64,000 nucleotides of DNA. It comes from Phycisphaerae bacterium. GTDB taxonomy: Bacteria > Planctomycetota > Phycisphaerae > UBA1845 > UTPLA1. A program made the translations under genes and the position numbers. Positions 18,807 to 28,582 of the stretch are shown one piece after another. The stretch lies in NCBI GenBank assembly GCA_035275405.1, contig DATEMU010000002.1:1-64000 (forward strand), written 5' to 3'. The notes beneath the pieces were generated by a model that had not been told where the DNA came from, did not search any database, and worked only from the letters and a program-made list of their open reading frames with translations. The stretch's first letter is position 1, and each line of letters opens with the position of its first letter.

Positions 18807-20728
18807 GGGTGCGCGGCCCCCCCGGCTGGTTGACTTGCCGCGCGCCGCCGCAGGCGCTCCACGGCCTGCCGCACGGCGTCCGGGACCTCGCGGCCTTGTT
18901 CGCCGCTGAGGCGCAGGGCTTCTTCACACTCGCGCAGCGATTCGGCGTACCGCCCCAGGGTCTCTAGGGCCGCCGCCCGCTTCCAGCGATAGTACGGATC
19001 GTCGGGCGCCGCATCGACCGCTCGATGAAACATCCGCTCAGCCAATGCGGCGTTCCGGGCGAATTGATAAGCGGCGTCGCCGAATTCGCCGTAGGCCTTC
19101 TCGACCGCGTATCCGAGGGCGGCGGCGTCCTTCGCGGCGGAGAGCGCGCCGTTCTCGTCGCCGAGGCAAATCCTCGCCTCGCCCAGCGCGACCAGACCCG
19201 CCGCCTGATTCGGGCCCAGCCCTTGGTCCAGCGCCCTTTCGATCAGCGGCAGGGCCTTGTCAAACTGCCGTTGCCGCACATACGCGCGGCCCAACACATG
19301 CAGATTCGCGGAGTTTTCCGGATCGTATGCGCGCGCCCTTTCGGCGTGATCCAGCGCCGTGGCGTAGTCCGCCTCCTCCAGCGCGAGGAGCGCGAGATTG
19401 GCGTGCGCCTTGGCCAACTTCGGATCGGCCAGGGCGACGTGTGTCCACAGCGTCTTAGAATCCTGCCACACGCCCTGTTGCGCGCGCGTCAGTATCCAAA
19501 GCGGCAAAGCCATCAACACGAGGGGGAGCACGAACGCGGCCGGTCGCGTGAAATGGCGCCCTGCCAGAAACAGCCCGTAGGCCATCGGCAGCAGGAGAAA
19601 GAACATCGGCAGGTAAAGAAAGCGATCCGCAACACAGGAGCCCATGAAGCGAATCGCTCCCATCGTCGGCGCGAGCATCAGACCGAACGCGGTCAATCCG
19701 GTGAATAACGGCGACGAGTATCGCCACGATGCGATCCACACGATGACCACCGCCGCCGTCGCCATGACGGAAAGCAGAATCGCCGGATTGGAAAGGGACA
19801 GATCGTCCGGCACGCCGCGGTAGGGCGACAAATGGAGGGGCCACAACAAATTACCCAAGTAGAGTACGGTGTTGTAACTCAGCAACCCGATCCAGCGGCC
19901 GACGGCGTTCGCGGCCGACAAGTTCGGCAGGCCGACCCCTGCGCCTGCCGCGGCCTGCGACGCCCACGCGATATAGCCCATGATCAGCAGCACCGGGACA
20001 AAGGGCCATTTTTCGCGCAGCGCGGCCAGTGGACGGCGCCCCAGCGGCCAAAGATCGATGAGCGGCAGCACCAGCGGCAGGAGCACCGTCGTGGGCTTGG
20101 CCAATGTCGCCAGGAAATACAGAACAACCGACGTCGCCAACCATCCTCGCCCGCGATGCCGAACGCATTCCACGTAAGCCACCAATGCGGCGATGGCGAG
20201 AAACGTCGCCAGCAGGGTTTTTCGCTGCGACACCCAGGCGACCGATTCGACGTGCGCCGGATGCAGTGCGAAATACAGCGCGACCAGGAACGGCAAAAAC
20301 AGTCCGCCCAGAAACGTACGAATCCATACCAGCACCAGCACGCTCGTCGCCGCATGCAGCAGCACGTTGGTCAAATGGAAGATAAAGGGATGGACCGACC
20401 GGGACGTCGTTCCCGAGAGCTTGGCATCCACCATGAGCGAGACCATCGTGAGCGGCTGGTAGTAGCCATCGACAGTCGAAGGGTGCAGCACCTCCGCGAA
20501 AACGCGATAGACGCCCGCGAGGCTGGGCTGCCGAACGAGTTCGTTGTCGACGACATATTGAAAGTCGTCCAGATGAACGAACTCCGCGTTGAATGACGGC
20601 CGATAGGCCAGGACGACGATCAAGACCAATAGCACCGCCGCCGAGATGACCTCGCGGCCGGCGATGGAGCCGGCGCGATCGTCGAATTCGGTCGGGCGTG
20701 TGCGGCGGTGAAGCGAATCGTCATCCAT
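18803..20728 (-). CDS. GT-C/TMTC-like membrane protein with C-terminal TPRs
   Basis: 641 residues. About ten transmembrane segments occupy residues 25-430, then tetratricopeptide repeats (from about KAHANLALLALEEADY) run to the end. The first extracytoplasmic loop carries FVHLDDFQYVVDN; the paired Asp fits the catalytic DD of TMTC-type O-mannosyltransferases and other GT-C enzymes. The family uses polyprenyl-phosphate sugars to glycosylate exported proteins; here that is inferred. Together with the paralogue at 20753 it could modify the large surface proteins of this region. Confidence 0.7.
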
Positions 20729-20752
20729 TCGTTTGTATCGGAAGGGCGCTCG

Positions 20753-22744
20753 TCAGGAGCCGCGCGTGTTCCGTGCGGCGGGCATTTCCACTTCGCCCGG
20801 CGGCAGTTCGCCGGGGTCCGCCGTCGAATCGAACAGGTTCTCGAAGCCGGGCTCATCGCGGAACCGCAGCAGTTCCTCGCTGACCGCGGCCCGGGCGGCC
20901 ATGCGCGGGTCCTTGGCGATGGCCGCCTCCAGATGCCGCCGGGCCCGGTCCGGCGCATCGTTGGCCGCCCACGCCATTGCGAGGGATAAGTGCGTCACCG
21001 AATCGTTATTCAGGCGCAGCGCTTCCTGAAGCTCGCGCCGCGCGGACGAGGCCCTCCGTACCTTGAGATAGGCGTTTCCCAGCCCCAGGCGGATTCCCGC
21101 CGAATTCGGCTGCGCATCGCGGGCGCGTTCCAGGTATTCAATCGCCTTGTCGTACTGACCACTCCGCGCCAGCGCGACGCCCAGGTTTTGCAGGCACTCG
21201 ATCCACTGCGGATTGGACTCCAGCGCCTTGCGGAGCGGAATAATCGCCTCTGCCGCCCGGCCGCCGGTTTGCAGCAGGAGGGCGGTACCCAGGTAAAATT
21301 GTGTCGAAGGATTATTCGGCGCGATCGCGACCGCCTTTTTCGCGTACGCCACCGCCTCGTCCAGCTCGTTGTCCTCTACGAGCGATTCAATGAGTCCGAT
21401 GTAGCCGGGGGCCCATTGCGGGTGTTTCTTCACAATCTCGTAATGCAACTCTCGCCCGTCTTGCCACTGAAACGTCTGGGAATAGGTGGTGACGGCCAGG
21501 ATCCCCAAAAGCGCCGTCAATCCCAGCGCCGCGCATCGGGGGATTGGGGCTCGAAGTCCGGCGCGCGGCCCGGCCAGGCACACGGCGGCCACCAGGAGAC
21601 CCGGAATCAGAACGGGATAAAGGTGATGATCTCCCAGGCGCTGCTCCGAGAACGGCGCGTCGAGGAAAGCGGGGCAGACGAACAAGAGCCCGCCTACAAC
21701 TGCAACAAAAAGTCCGCGGCTGCGAAAAAACGCCCAGATTGGAAGCACGATCAACAGCGACGACATCGCCAGGTCGCGCCAAATGACAACATGCGACGTC
21801 GAGCCCCATGCATCAAACGGGTTCATCGGAAGCAGGCCGACCGGCCAGATCATCCGCTGAATAAAAGACGCCATCGTCGTGCAGAACAGCTCCATCGGCG
21901 GCGGGATATCGGCAGCCGCCGTCGGCGTCTTCGAGAAGATCGCGAATTGAATCCCGGCGGTTATCGCCAGGATCAGGAAAAACGGCAATCCGGTCAGCAG
22001 GGGCCTGCGCGGGCGCCGTCCGGGCAGCCAAAGGTCCAGAACCAGGAGAAACACCGGGAGCCCCAGGAACGTGGGCTTGGACAAAACGGCGGCCATGCAC
22101 ACCGCGCTCGTATAAACGAGCCATGCGACCCTACCCGTCGTGCGATACCGAACGTACGCCAGAATCGCCAGGAGCGAAAAGAACGTCGCCAGGACCGTCA
22201 TGCGCTGCGCCAGCCACGCGACGGATTCAACCTGCAGTGGATGCAGGGCGAAGATCAACGCGAGCAGCGCCGGCCAGACCCATGTTGCGGCCTGCTGCCG
22301 GTCATCGACGCCCCTTCCTTCCCCCCTCCATAGCAAGGTCAGTCGCCGCAGTAATGTGAACAAAAGCGCCGCGTTGATTACGTGCAGAAGAAGGTTGGTG
22401 AGGTGCGATTGAAAAACGCCGGCCACGGGGTCCCGCGCCAATCGCGCATCGCTTGCAAACGAAAGGGCGGTCAGCGGGCGATAGTATCCTCCCGTCCCCT
22501 CCGGTCTCTCAAACCGTGCAAACACCCGCCCGGCCGCGCGCCACGACCGTGAGTCGGCGCGGCCTGCCCGCAGCGCGTCCGCATCGCCCGGCGTGACCAG
22601 TCCGGCGGTCAGGACCGGGCTGAACGCCAGTGCGGTGAAGAGGGCGAGGCCGAGCGAGGCGCACGCGGCGGCCATTTCGGGAGACACGCGGCTGCCGCGC
22701 GCCCGGCCCGGCACCGGATCGCTCTGTGTATTGAAAAAACCCAT
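20753..22744 (-). CDS. GT-C/TMTC-like membrane protein with C-terminal TPRs, divergent paralogue
   Basis: Start at MGFFNTQSDPV (22744); the longer frame would need a TTG next to the divergent surE start. About ten transmembrane segments are followed by at least six TPR units (APNNPSTQFYLGTALL..., QPNSAGIRLGLGNAYL...). The layout matches the neighbour at 18803, including YYRPLTALSF after the first loop. However, the first loop reads TPGDADALR rather than a clear DD, so catalytic activity is doubtful. It is separated from the neighbour by 24 bp and probably cotranscribed with it. Confidence 0.7.
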   Translation of the reverse strand: MGFFNTQSDPVPGRARGSRVSPEMAAACASLGLALFTALAFSPVLTAGLVTPGDADALRAGRADSRSWRAAGRVFARFERPEGTGGYYRPLTALSFASDARLARDPVAGVFQSHLTNLLLHVINAALLFTLLRRLTLLWRGEGRGVDDRQQAATWVWPALLALIFALHPLQVESVAWLAQRMTVLATFFSLLAILAYVRYRTTGRVAWLVYTSAVCMAAVLSKPTFLGLPVFLLVLDLWLPGRRPRRPLLTGLPFFLILAITAGIQFAIFSKTPTAAADIPPPMELFCTTMASFIQRMIWPVGLLPMNPFDAWGSTSHVVIWRDLAMSSLLIVLPIWAFFRSRGLFVAVVGGLLFVCPAFLDAPFSEQRLGDHHLYPVLIPGLLVAAVCLAGPRAGLRAPIPRCAALGLTALLGILAVTTYSQTFQWQDGRELHYEIVKKHPQWAPGYIGLIESLVEDNELDEAVAYAKKAVAIAPNNPSTQFYLGTALLLQTGGRAAEAIIPLRKALESNPQWIECLQNLGVALARSGQYDKAIEYLERARDAQPNSAGIRLGLGNAYLKVRRASSARRELQEALRLNNDSVTHLSLAMAWAANDAPDRARRHLEAAIAKDPRMAARAAVSEELLRFRDEPGFENLFDSTADPGELPPGEVEMPAARNTRGS

Positions 22745-22810
22745 GGCAGTATCGCGGATGGAGGCTCGCGTCGGCGGCCTCAACAGCGCCGACGGATGCG
22801 TACCGTTGAA

Positions 22811-22839
22811 TTGTAGGGCCGTGGCGCGGGCCGTACAAT
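22811..22839 (+). promoter_or_regulatory. Promoter of surE, close to the start codon
   Basis: TTGTAG (22811-22816), 17-nt spacer, TACAAT (22834-22839), then only 7 nt to ATG. Transcription would begin at or next to the ATG, so the mRNA would be leaderless. Confidence 0.5.
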
Positions 22840-22846
22840 TCGACAA

Positions 22847-23611
22847 ATGAGAATCCTACTTTCCAACGATGACGGAATCTTCGCGCCGGGTTTGATGGCG
22901 ATGTACCGCGCGCTCGCCGAGGATGCCGACGTCGACGTCGTCGCGCCCGAGGCGGTCCAGTCCGGCGGGTCACACTCCATTACGATACGCCGCCCGGTCA
23001 TGTGGCGGCGCGTCCACGTCGCGGAAGTCTTCCACGGCACCAGCGTCGATGGCACGCCGGCCGACTGCGTGAAACTGGCAGTCGGCGCGCTGCTCCCCCA
23101 GCGGCCCGACCTCGTCGTCTCCGGCATCAACGCCGGTCTCAATACCGGCATCCACGCGATTTATTCAGGAACCGTCGCCGCCGCGGTCGAAGGCGCGATC
23201 CAGGGCCTGCCCGCGATCGCCGTTTCCCTCAAGCTCTACCGCGACATGGACTTCGCCGCCGCGGCCAAGATCGCCAAGAGCGTGATCGACCAGATCGTCG
23301 CCAAAGGACTTTCTCCCGGTCAGGTGTGCAACATCAATATCCCCGAACTCAAGCCCGACTGGCCGCGCGGCATCCACGTCGTGCCGCAATCGATCCAGAT
23401 CCCCGAGGATCGTATCGAGAAACGCACCGACCCCAACGGCGGAGAATACTATTGGCTCGCCGGGGATTTCGGTGAGACCGACGATCGGATGGAGACGGAT
23501 CTGCACGCGGTGCGGGAAGGCTACGTAAGCATCACGCCGATTCAGTTCAATTTGACGGACATCCCTCTGCTTGCGCAGATGCAGAGTTGGACGTTTTCAG
23601 ATGCGTGGTAG
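22847..23611 (+). CDS. surE: 5'/3'-nucleotidase SurE
   Basis: 254 residues. The N terminus MRILLSNDDGIFAPG is the family hallmark; the paired Asp binds the catalytic metal. VSGINAGLNTGIHAIYSGTVAAAVEG and SVDGTPADCVKLA are further conserved SurE blocks. SurE removes phosphate from nucleoside monophosphates and contributes to stress survival. There is no Shine-Dalgarno sequence and the -10 box ends 8 nt before ATG, which fits leaderless translation. Transcribed away from the TMTC-like pair. Confidence 0.93.
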   Translation: MRILLSNDDGIFAPGLMAMYRALAEDADVDVVAPEAVQSGGSHSITIRRPVMWRRVHVAEVFHGTSVDGTPADCVKLAVGALLPQRPDLVVSGINAGLNTGIHAIYSGTVAAAVEGAIQGLPAIAVSLKLYRDMDFAAAAKIAKSVIDQIVAKGLSPGQVCNINIPELKPDWPRGIHVVPQSIQIPEDRIEKRTDPNGGEYYWLAGDFGETDDRMETDLHAVREGYVSITPIQFNLTDIPLLAQMQSWTFSDAW

Positions 23612-23656
23612 ATGGGCGGCTTCACGCAGAGGAAGACCGCCGAATGCGGGGACGAA

Positions 23657-24457
23657 CTATGGATTGCAGGTGGTAACGCTCGCGACCTGATTGCCGTACA
23701 CGTCGAGATCGTATCCACCGCAAGCACCATTTTGCCAACGCACTTCGATTAAGATGTTCCCGGTATCTTCGTGCCCCCAGTCATCGGCCCATGCAATCTC
23801 GACCCTGTCGAGCACGCCGGTACCGTTCGTGGAACTCCCGGCAAATGACCCGCCACATGAGATGCAATAAATATAGAGGTCGTAGTTATTATTCGGGCCC
23901 GATTGAAGGTCAACCCAGGCGCTTATATACACAGGAGTATCACTATCTTCGCGTATCTGTACGCGATACCAACTTTCCGTCCCCGGACTAGAAACTCCGG
24001 TGCTCTGGGCGCCGGTGTCGCCGCTGAGCGAGCCAAGGTCGGTGAAACTATTGCAAAGCGGATTAGTATTCCGATTGATGCACGGATTCGGTGCACAGGT
24101 GGTTCCCGTTCCCCCAAAACAACCACCTTGCGCAACGCAATCGGCCTCCATTTGGATCGCGCACGTCCCGTTGCCGAAACAGCAGCGGGCCCCGCAGGGA
24201 TTGGGGCTGCACGTTCCGCCGAGCGTCCACGTTCCTGCGCACCCCGCCTGCGTCGTTCCCGTGCACGTGCCGTCCCCAGCGCAACAGGAACCGCAGGGCG
24301 GGCAATTGCCGGTAAGGAGGCAATCGACGAACGGGGCGATGTCGAGCCCATCCGCCACACCGTCGCAGTTCATGTCGCCCGGCGAGAGCTGGGCCTGCAC
24401 AGACCCAACCAACGCGATTGCTACGGCCCATCCCAGGATGACGCAGCGCGGTACCAT
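23657..24457 (-). CDS. Secreted dockerin-like protein with Cys-rich GACC-type modules
   Basis: 266 residues. The signal peptide ends at VQAQ. Directly after it is a single EF-hand-like dockerin half (GDMNCDGVADGLDIAPFVDC). Two Cys-rich repeats follow (CCAGDGTC..., CCFGNGTC...) of the same plan as the GACC modules in the giant surface proteins. The C-terminal 130 residues form a beta-rich domain (ESWYRVQI, YDLYIYC, VRWQNGACGGYDLDVYG) like prepeptidase C-terminal domains. Such dockerins in planctomycetes are not linked to cellulosomes. Function unknown; likely exported and calcium-binding. Confidence 0.75.
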   Translation of the reverse strand: MVPRCVILGWAVAIALVGSVQAQLSPGDMNCDGVADGLDIAPFVDCLLTGNCPPCGSCCAGDGTCTGTTQAGCAGTWTLGGTCSPNPCGARCCFGNGTCAIQMEADCVAQGGCFGGTGTTCAPNPCINRNTNPLCNSFTDLGSLSGDTGAQSTGVSSPGTESWYRVQIREDSDTPVYISAWVDLQSGPNNNYDLYIYCISCGGSFAGSSTNGTGVLDRVEIAWADDWGHEDTGNILIEVRWQNGACGGYDLDVYGNQVASVTTCNP

Positions 24458-24563
24458 GTTGGCCCCTACTGAAAAGATATCTGTTTCCCGGCCCTGCGAA
24501 CGATCCCATCATAACACTAATCGTCCCCTCGATGCAATCGTCGCGATCCTATGGCACGGGCGC

Positions 24564-25148
24564 TCAGGGGATGACGCCTCGCAATCCCTTCATCCCCGAA
24601 ATCTCCTGTGTATCGAGCATGATCGGACGTATCGCGACGATCCGCCACGTGCCCCCTTCACGAAGCCAGTCGATCCGCCAACTTCCCCAGTGCATCTCGC
24701 CGACGCCGCCCTCGACGCTGACCGTTGCCCGCGCGGCGACGATCATCTCCGCGGGCTCGTCCTGCACGGTCACATCTCGCCGGTGAAAGCGGGTGTCATA
24801 AATCTTCAACCGACTGAGGGTCCGCTCGATGAAGGCGACAATGTCCTGCTTGACCATTGCCTCACTGGAATAATCATCGCTGATCGCCGCGTCGATACGG
24901 GCCGAATCGTTCGCCTCAATGGCCGCAACGAACTCCTCCAATGCCTTTTCGATTTCCTCGCGGTCCGTCACAACCAGGTACTGAATCGCGAAAAGCGCTG
25001 CCAGCAAAACGGCCGCCGCCGGAAGAATGTGTTTGCCGAAGGTCTCCATGTAGCGCCGTCGGGCGTAGAGCGCAGCGGCCAGGACGATCAGGGTCAAAAC
25101 CCCGAGACGAATCGGACTTTCGAGAAAGAGATTCTGGAAAAAGTCCAT
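24564..25148 (-). CDS. Membrane protein with SnoaL/NTF2-like domain
   Basis: 194 residues. Two transmembrane helices (about 14-30 and 42-60) are followed by a soluble domain starting with EEIEKALEEFVAAIEANDSARI and ending WRIDWLREGGTWRIVAI, the helix-then-sheet pattern of NTF2-like folds. No catalytic residues are evident. The start lies 3 nt beyond the stop of the dihydrouridine synthase gene, so the two are coupled. Function unknown. Confidence 0.7.
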   Translation of the reverse strand: MDFFQNLFLESPIRLGVLTLIVLAAALYARRRYMETFGKHILPAAAVLLAALFAIQYLVVTDREEIEKALEEFVAAIEANDSARIDAAISDDYSSEAMVKQDIVAFIERTLSRLKIYDTRFHRRDVTVQDEPAEMIVAARATVSVEGGVGEMHWGSWRIDWLREGGTWRIVAIRPIMLDTQEISGMKGLRGVIP

Positions 25149-25151
25149 GCG

Positions 25152-26222
25152 TTACGCGGATGCCGCCTGACAATCCCACGCCGCCCCGGCCGCGATGAGC
25201 GCCTCGGGCCGTTCACGGCGGAGGACGGGCGGGTAAAGACGCTCCTCGCCATACCAGCGATCAAGCATCGCCTGCCAATCTGCCGGCGTTTTGACGGCGA
25301 GGAAGGTCATCTTCACGTCGCGGGCGCAGGGGTGCAGTTCGCTATACCGGACGCCGAACTTTCGCAGCAGCGGCCCGGCCATCGCCTCGCCGTGCAGTTC
25401 CGCCATCAGTGAATAATGGCGCTCTAATGCCGTTCTCTGGTCGCCGATGGATGGCGCGGGCGGAAGCGGCTCACCGGCCAGTAGCGCCCGCACCTCCCGA
25501 AAGATGAACGGGTTCCCGATCGCCCCACGCGCGATCGAGCATCCGTCGACGCCAGTTTCTCCGAGCATCCGCACACAATCCTCGGCACTGAAAAGATCAC
25601 CGCTGCCAAGGATCGTCCGATCTCCGGCATATCGTTTGACTGCCGCGAGAAAATCCCAATTGCTCGGCCCGACATAGCGCTGCTGCACCGTCCGCCCATG
25701 AACCGTCACGGCGGCCACACCCAATTCAGACGCCGCATCGAGAACCGAGTAAAAGTTTCGCTCGCTCTCCGCCGAGTCGTCCATCCCGCGGCGCATCTTG
25801 AGGGTGACCGGCACGTGGCCGCCGACCGCATCGATCACCGCGCGGATAATTTCCCGCGCCTGCTCCGGTACGGAGAGCAGAAAGCCCCCGCGACATCGCC
25901 CCAGCACCTTTCGCACCGGACAGCCGAAGTTGATGTCGACGACGTCGTAACCCGTCTCGACCATCATCCCCGCCGCCTCGGCGAATTGCGCGGGCTCGCT
26001 GCCCATGAGCTGCCCGCCGACTGGGTGATCGCCCGGCGGAATGGCCAGCATCCGCTTCATTCGCTTTCCCCCGACGGACACGAGCTTGTCGAGCACGACC
26101 TCGTTGATCGTGTAGGGACAGCCGTACTCGCGAGCGAGCAGGCGCATGGCGGCGTCGCTATAGCCGGACAGCGCGGCTTGGACGAACGGTGCGTCGAGTT
26201 GGATGGGGCCGATTTGGAGCAT
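25152..26222 (-). CDS. dus: tRNA-dihydrouridine synthase
   Basis: 356 residues, FMN TIM-barrel. Reduces specific uridines in tRNA to dihydrouridine. Marks: LSGYSDAAMRLLAREYG at the N terminus (family PMxGVTD-like), GGQLMGSEP, VDINFGCPVRKV with the Cys that donates a proton, TLKMRRG, TVHGRT and GSGDLFSAED, IARGAIGNP. After the Cys the usual G-x-G-A-x-L-L loop is altered to GRCRGGFLL, and the N-terminal motif is also unusual, so this is a divergent clade. Couples to the membrane protein downstream. Confidence 0.88.
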   Translation of the reverse strand: MLQIGPIQLDAPFVQAALSGYSDAAMRLLAREYGCPYTINEVVLDKLVSVGGKRMKRMLAIPPGDHPVGGQLMGSEPAQFAEAAGMMVETGYDVVDINFGCPVRKVLGRCRGGFLLSVPEQAREIIRAVIDAVGGHVPVTLKMRRGMDDSAESERNFYSVLDAASELGVAAVTVHGRTVQQRYVGPSNWDFLAAVKRYAGDRTILGSGDLFSAEDCVRMLGETGVDGCSIARGAIGNPFIFREVRALLAGEPLPPAPSIGDQRTALERHYSLMAELHGEAMAGPLLRKFGVRYSELHPCARDVKMTFLAVKTPADWQAMLDRWYGEERLYPPVLRRERPEALIAAGAAWDCQAASA

Positions 26223-26252
26223 GGTCAGGTTTCGAGACCGGTCAAACCCGAT

Positions 26253-26660
26253 TCAGGGGAGCACTTCGAAGGTTTGCCGTCCCGGCAAACGGTAGATATC
26301 AAAGTCTTTGTCCAACGTAAAGACCCGCCTCAATTTCATCTGTTCGGCAATCACGACCAGGGTGGCGTCCGCCAGGTCCATGGGCACGTTGCGATATCGC
26401 TTCATCAACTCCGCGGCGCGTTCCAGCGAATCTCCCTCAACGGGCGCCAACTGAAGGTCGCCTCGATGAACGATCTGCCACAATCTCCGTTGGGCGTCCC
26501 AGCCCGACCGATCTCCCAGGAGGTACATGGCTTCGGTGAACGCGGCCCAGGTCGTGATCATCGGTGCGCTCAATCCCGCCAGCGCCGATACGCACCGAAC
26601 ATGATCGCGATCCCGGCGATCAATAATCGCAACGAGCGGCCCGGCATCCACCAGGATCAT
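26253..26660 (-). CDS. vapC: PIN-domain toxin (VapC-like)
   Basis: 135 residues with the PIN fold. Acidic residues at D5, E43, D95, D98 and D117/D119 fit the metal-binding set. VapC toxins cut tRNA or rRNA when the antitoxin is lost. The start overlaps the stop of the small upstream gene by 4 nt, the usual toxin-antitoxin layout. Confidence 0.8.
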   Translation of the reverse strand: MILVDAGPLVAIIDRRDRDHVRCVSALAGLSAPMITTWAAFTEAMYLLGDRSGWDAQRRLWQIVHRGDLQLAPVEGDSLERAAELMKRYRNVPMDLADATLVVIAEQMKLRRVFTLDKDFDIYRLPGRQTFEVLP

Positions 26661-26905
26661 CGGCGTCGCGCTCGCTTCCGTCGAATGACCTTCGTAAACG
26701 CGCGCCCGCTCTTCCTGGAATCCCCGCCGGCTTTAACCGACCCGACCACGTCGCTTAATCGTCTCTCCAACGATTGGCCGAGAAGATCGCTGCACCGGCG
26801 ATGGACGGCATCGCGGATAATCTCTGAGGCGGACTGACCGGTCAGGGACGTGGCCTTTTCAAGTTTGACTTCCAGCTCGGGATCGAGCCGTACGCTATGC
26901 ATCAT
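26657..26905 (-). CDS. vapB: Ribbon-helix-helix antitoxin (CopG/VapB-like)
   Basis: 82 residues. The N-terminal strand MHSVRLDPELEVKLEKA and helix SASEIIRDAVHRR form a ribbon-helix-helix DNA-binding motif. The C terminus is basic and probably binds the toxin. It lies just before the PIN toxin with a 4-nt overlap, and likely represses the operon. Confidence 0.78.
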   Translation of the reverse strand: MMHSVRLDPELEVKLEKATSLTGQSASEIIRDAVHRRCSDLLGQSLERRLSDVVGSVKAGGDSRKSGRAFTKVIRRKRARRR

Positions 26906-27067
26906 GGACGATTCCTCGCTGTATTACATCTTAGCCATGGATGTATGACAACTCAAGCTCCCCCAAGGAGCTACCAGAACCCCCTTTGGGCCCACGGGCA
27001 GGCGGTCGTCTCCTGCTGCCCTTCCTCCGTAGGATGATCGCCTTCGTGCCGCCCAGGGCCCATCGTG

Positions 27068-28411
27068 TCACAAAATAAACTTGCTCAGATCCTCATCCAT
27101 GATGATCTCGGCCAAGGCCTTGTTAACGTACCCGGCGTCGATCGTCACCTCGCTCCCGGAAACCTCCGGCGCCTTGAACGACAGGTCCTCCATCACCTTC
27201 TCCATGATCGTGTTCAATCGCCGCGCCCCGATGTTCTCTGTCTTCTGATTCACCTGGCTCGCCAGGCCCGCCATCGTCTCGACGGCGTCCGGCGTAAAGC
27301 GTATCTGCACGCCCTCCGTCCCCAGCAGCGCGACTTGCTGCTTGGTCAGGGCATTCTCCGGCTCCGTCAGGATGCGGACGAAATCCGCCTTCGTCAGGTC
27401 GTCCAACTCCACGCGGATCGGCAGCCGTCCCTGCAACTCCGGCATCAGATCGCTCGGCTTGGCCGAGTGAAACGCCCCGGCGGCCACGAACAAAATATGA
27501 TCCGTCCTCACCACGCCGTGCCGCGTGTTGACGGTCGAACCTTCGATGATCGGCAGCAGGTCCCGCTGCACGCCTTGGCGGCTGACCTCGGGCCCGTGCC
27601 CGCCGCGACCGCCACAGAGCTTGTCCATCTCGTCGATGAAGATGATCCCCGTGTTCTCCGTCCGGCGGATGGACATCTCCACGACCTTCTCCCGGTCAAT
27701 CAACTTGTCGCACTCCTGCTCGAAGATCACGTTTCGCGCCTCGCGGATCGTCACCTTGCGGTCCTTCTGCCGGTTGGGGACCAGCCGCTCCATCAAGTCC
27801 TGAATCTCCGGTCCCAACTGATCCGGTCCCAGCGTCGTCGCGAACATCCCCATTGGTGGTACCTTGTGCTCGATCCGCAGCTCGATCATGCGGTCTTCCA
27901 GCTCGCCCGCCCGCAATCGCGCGCGGAGCTTCTCCCGCGTTCGCTGCCGCCGGGCCTCCGCGTCGGTCTCAGTTTCCTCCGATGGCCCGCTCGCCGTCGC
28001 AGGGAGAAGTTCGTCGAGCAGACGCTCCTCCACCTGTTCCTGCGCCTTCTCGCGGACGACTTCCGTCTGCTCCTTTTCCACCATCTGGATGGCCAGCTCC
28101 AACAGATCTCGGATCATCGAGTCCACGTCGCGGCCGACGTAGCCCACCTCGGTAAACTTCGTCGCCTCCACCTTGAGAAACGGCGCGTTGACCAGGTGCG
28201 CCATCCGCCGGGCGATCTCCGTCTTGCCCACGCCGGTCGGTCCCATCATGAGGATGTTTTTGGGCCCGACCTCCTCGCGCATGGCGTCGGGCAGTTGCAG
28301 CCGCCGCCAGCGATTGCGGATGGCAATTGCCACGGACCGCTTGGCCGCCGTCTGCCCGATGATGTACTTATCGAGCGCGGCGACAATCTCGCGTGGGGTC
28401 AGTTCAGCCAT
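27068..28411 (-). CDS. hslU: ATP-dependent protease ATPase subunit HslU
   Basis: 447 residues, close to the usual length. Walker A GPTGVGKT at 57-64; Walker B IIFIDEMDKL in the second third; the I-domain insertion (QMVEKEQTEVVREKAQEQVEE...) lies between. The C-terminal DEDLSKFIL is the tail that docks into HslV. HslU unfolds proteins and feeds them to the HslV peptidase. The hslV gene usually adjacent is not seen in this window. Confidence 0.95.
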   Translation of the reverse strand: MAELTPREIVAALDKYIIGQTAAKRSVAIAIRNRWRRLQLPDAMREEVGPKNILMMGPTGVGKTEIARRMAHLVNAPFLKVEATKFTEVGYVGRDVDSMIRDLLELAIQMVEKEQTEVVREKAQEQVEERLLDELLPATASGPSEETETDAEARRQRTREKLRARLRAGELEDRMIELRIEHKVPPMGMFATTLGPDQLGPEIQDLMERLVPNRQKDRKVTIREARNVIFEQECDKLIDREKVVEMSIRRTENTGIIFIDEMDKLCGGRGGHGPEVSRQGVQRDLLPIIEGSTVNTRHGVVRTDHILFVAAGAFHSAKPSDLMPELQGRLPIRVELDDLTKADFVRILTEPENALTKQQVALLGTEGVQIRFTPDAVETMAGLASQVNQKTENIGARRLNTIMEKVMEDLSFKAPEVSGSEVTIDAGYVNKALAEIIMDEDLSKFIL

Positions 28412-28482
28412 GAGTTCCCTACCGATTCAAGTCCCCGGACTGGTGCCCGGAAGATTGGACATGATAGCCGACACCGGGCCTG

Positions 28483-28507
28483 TGTGGCACCGGTTCTTAG
28501 CCGGTGC
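28483..28507. repeat. Short palindromic repeat, copy 1
   Basis: GTGGCACCGGTTCTTAGCC then GGTGCT. The arms (CACCGG/CCGGTG) pair. A second copy with the same core is at 37058. Confidence 0.5.
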
Positions 28508-28582
28508 TATCCCCCGCCAGAAGGGTCGCAACTCTGCCACCTAATCGGAGTTTCAACTGGAAGAACGATGATCGAAGGTGCT

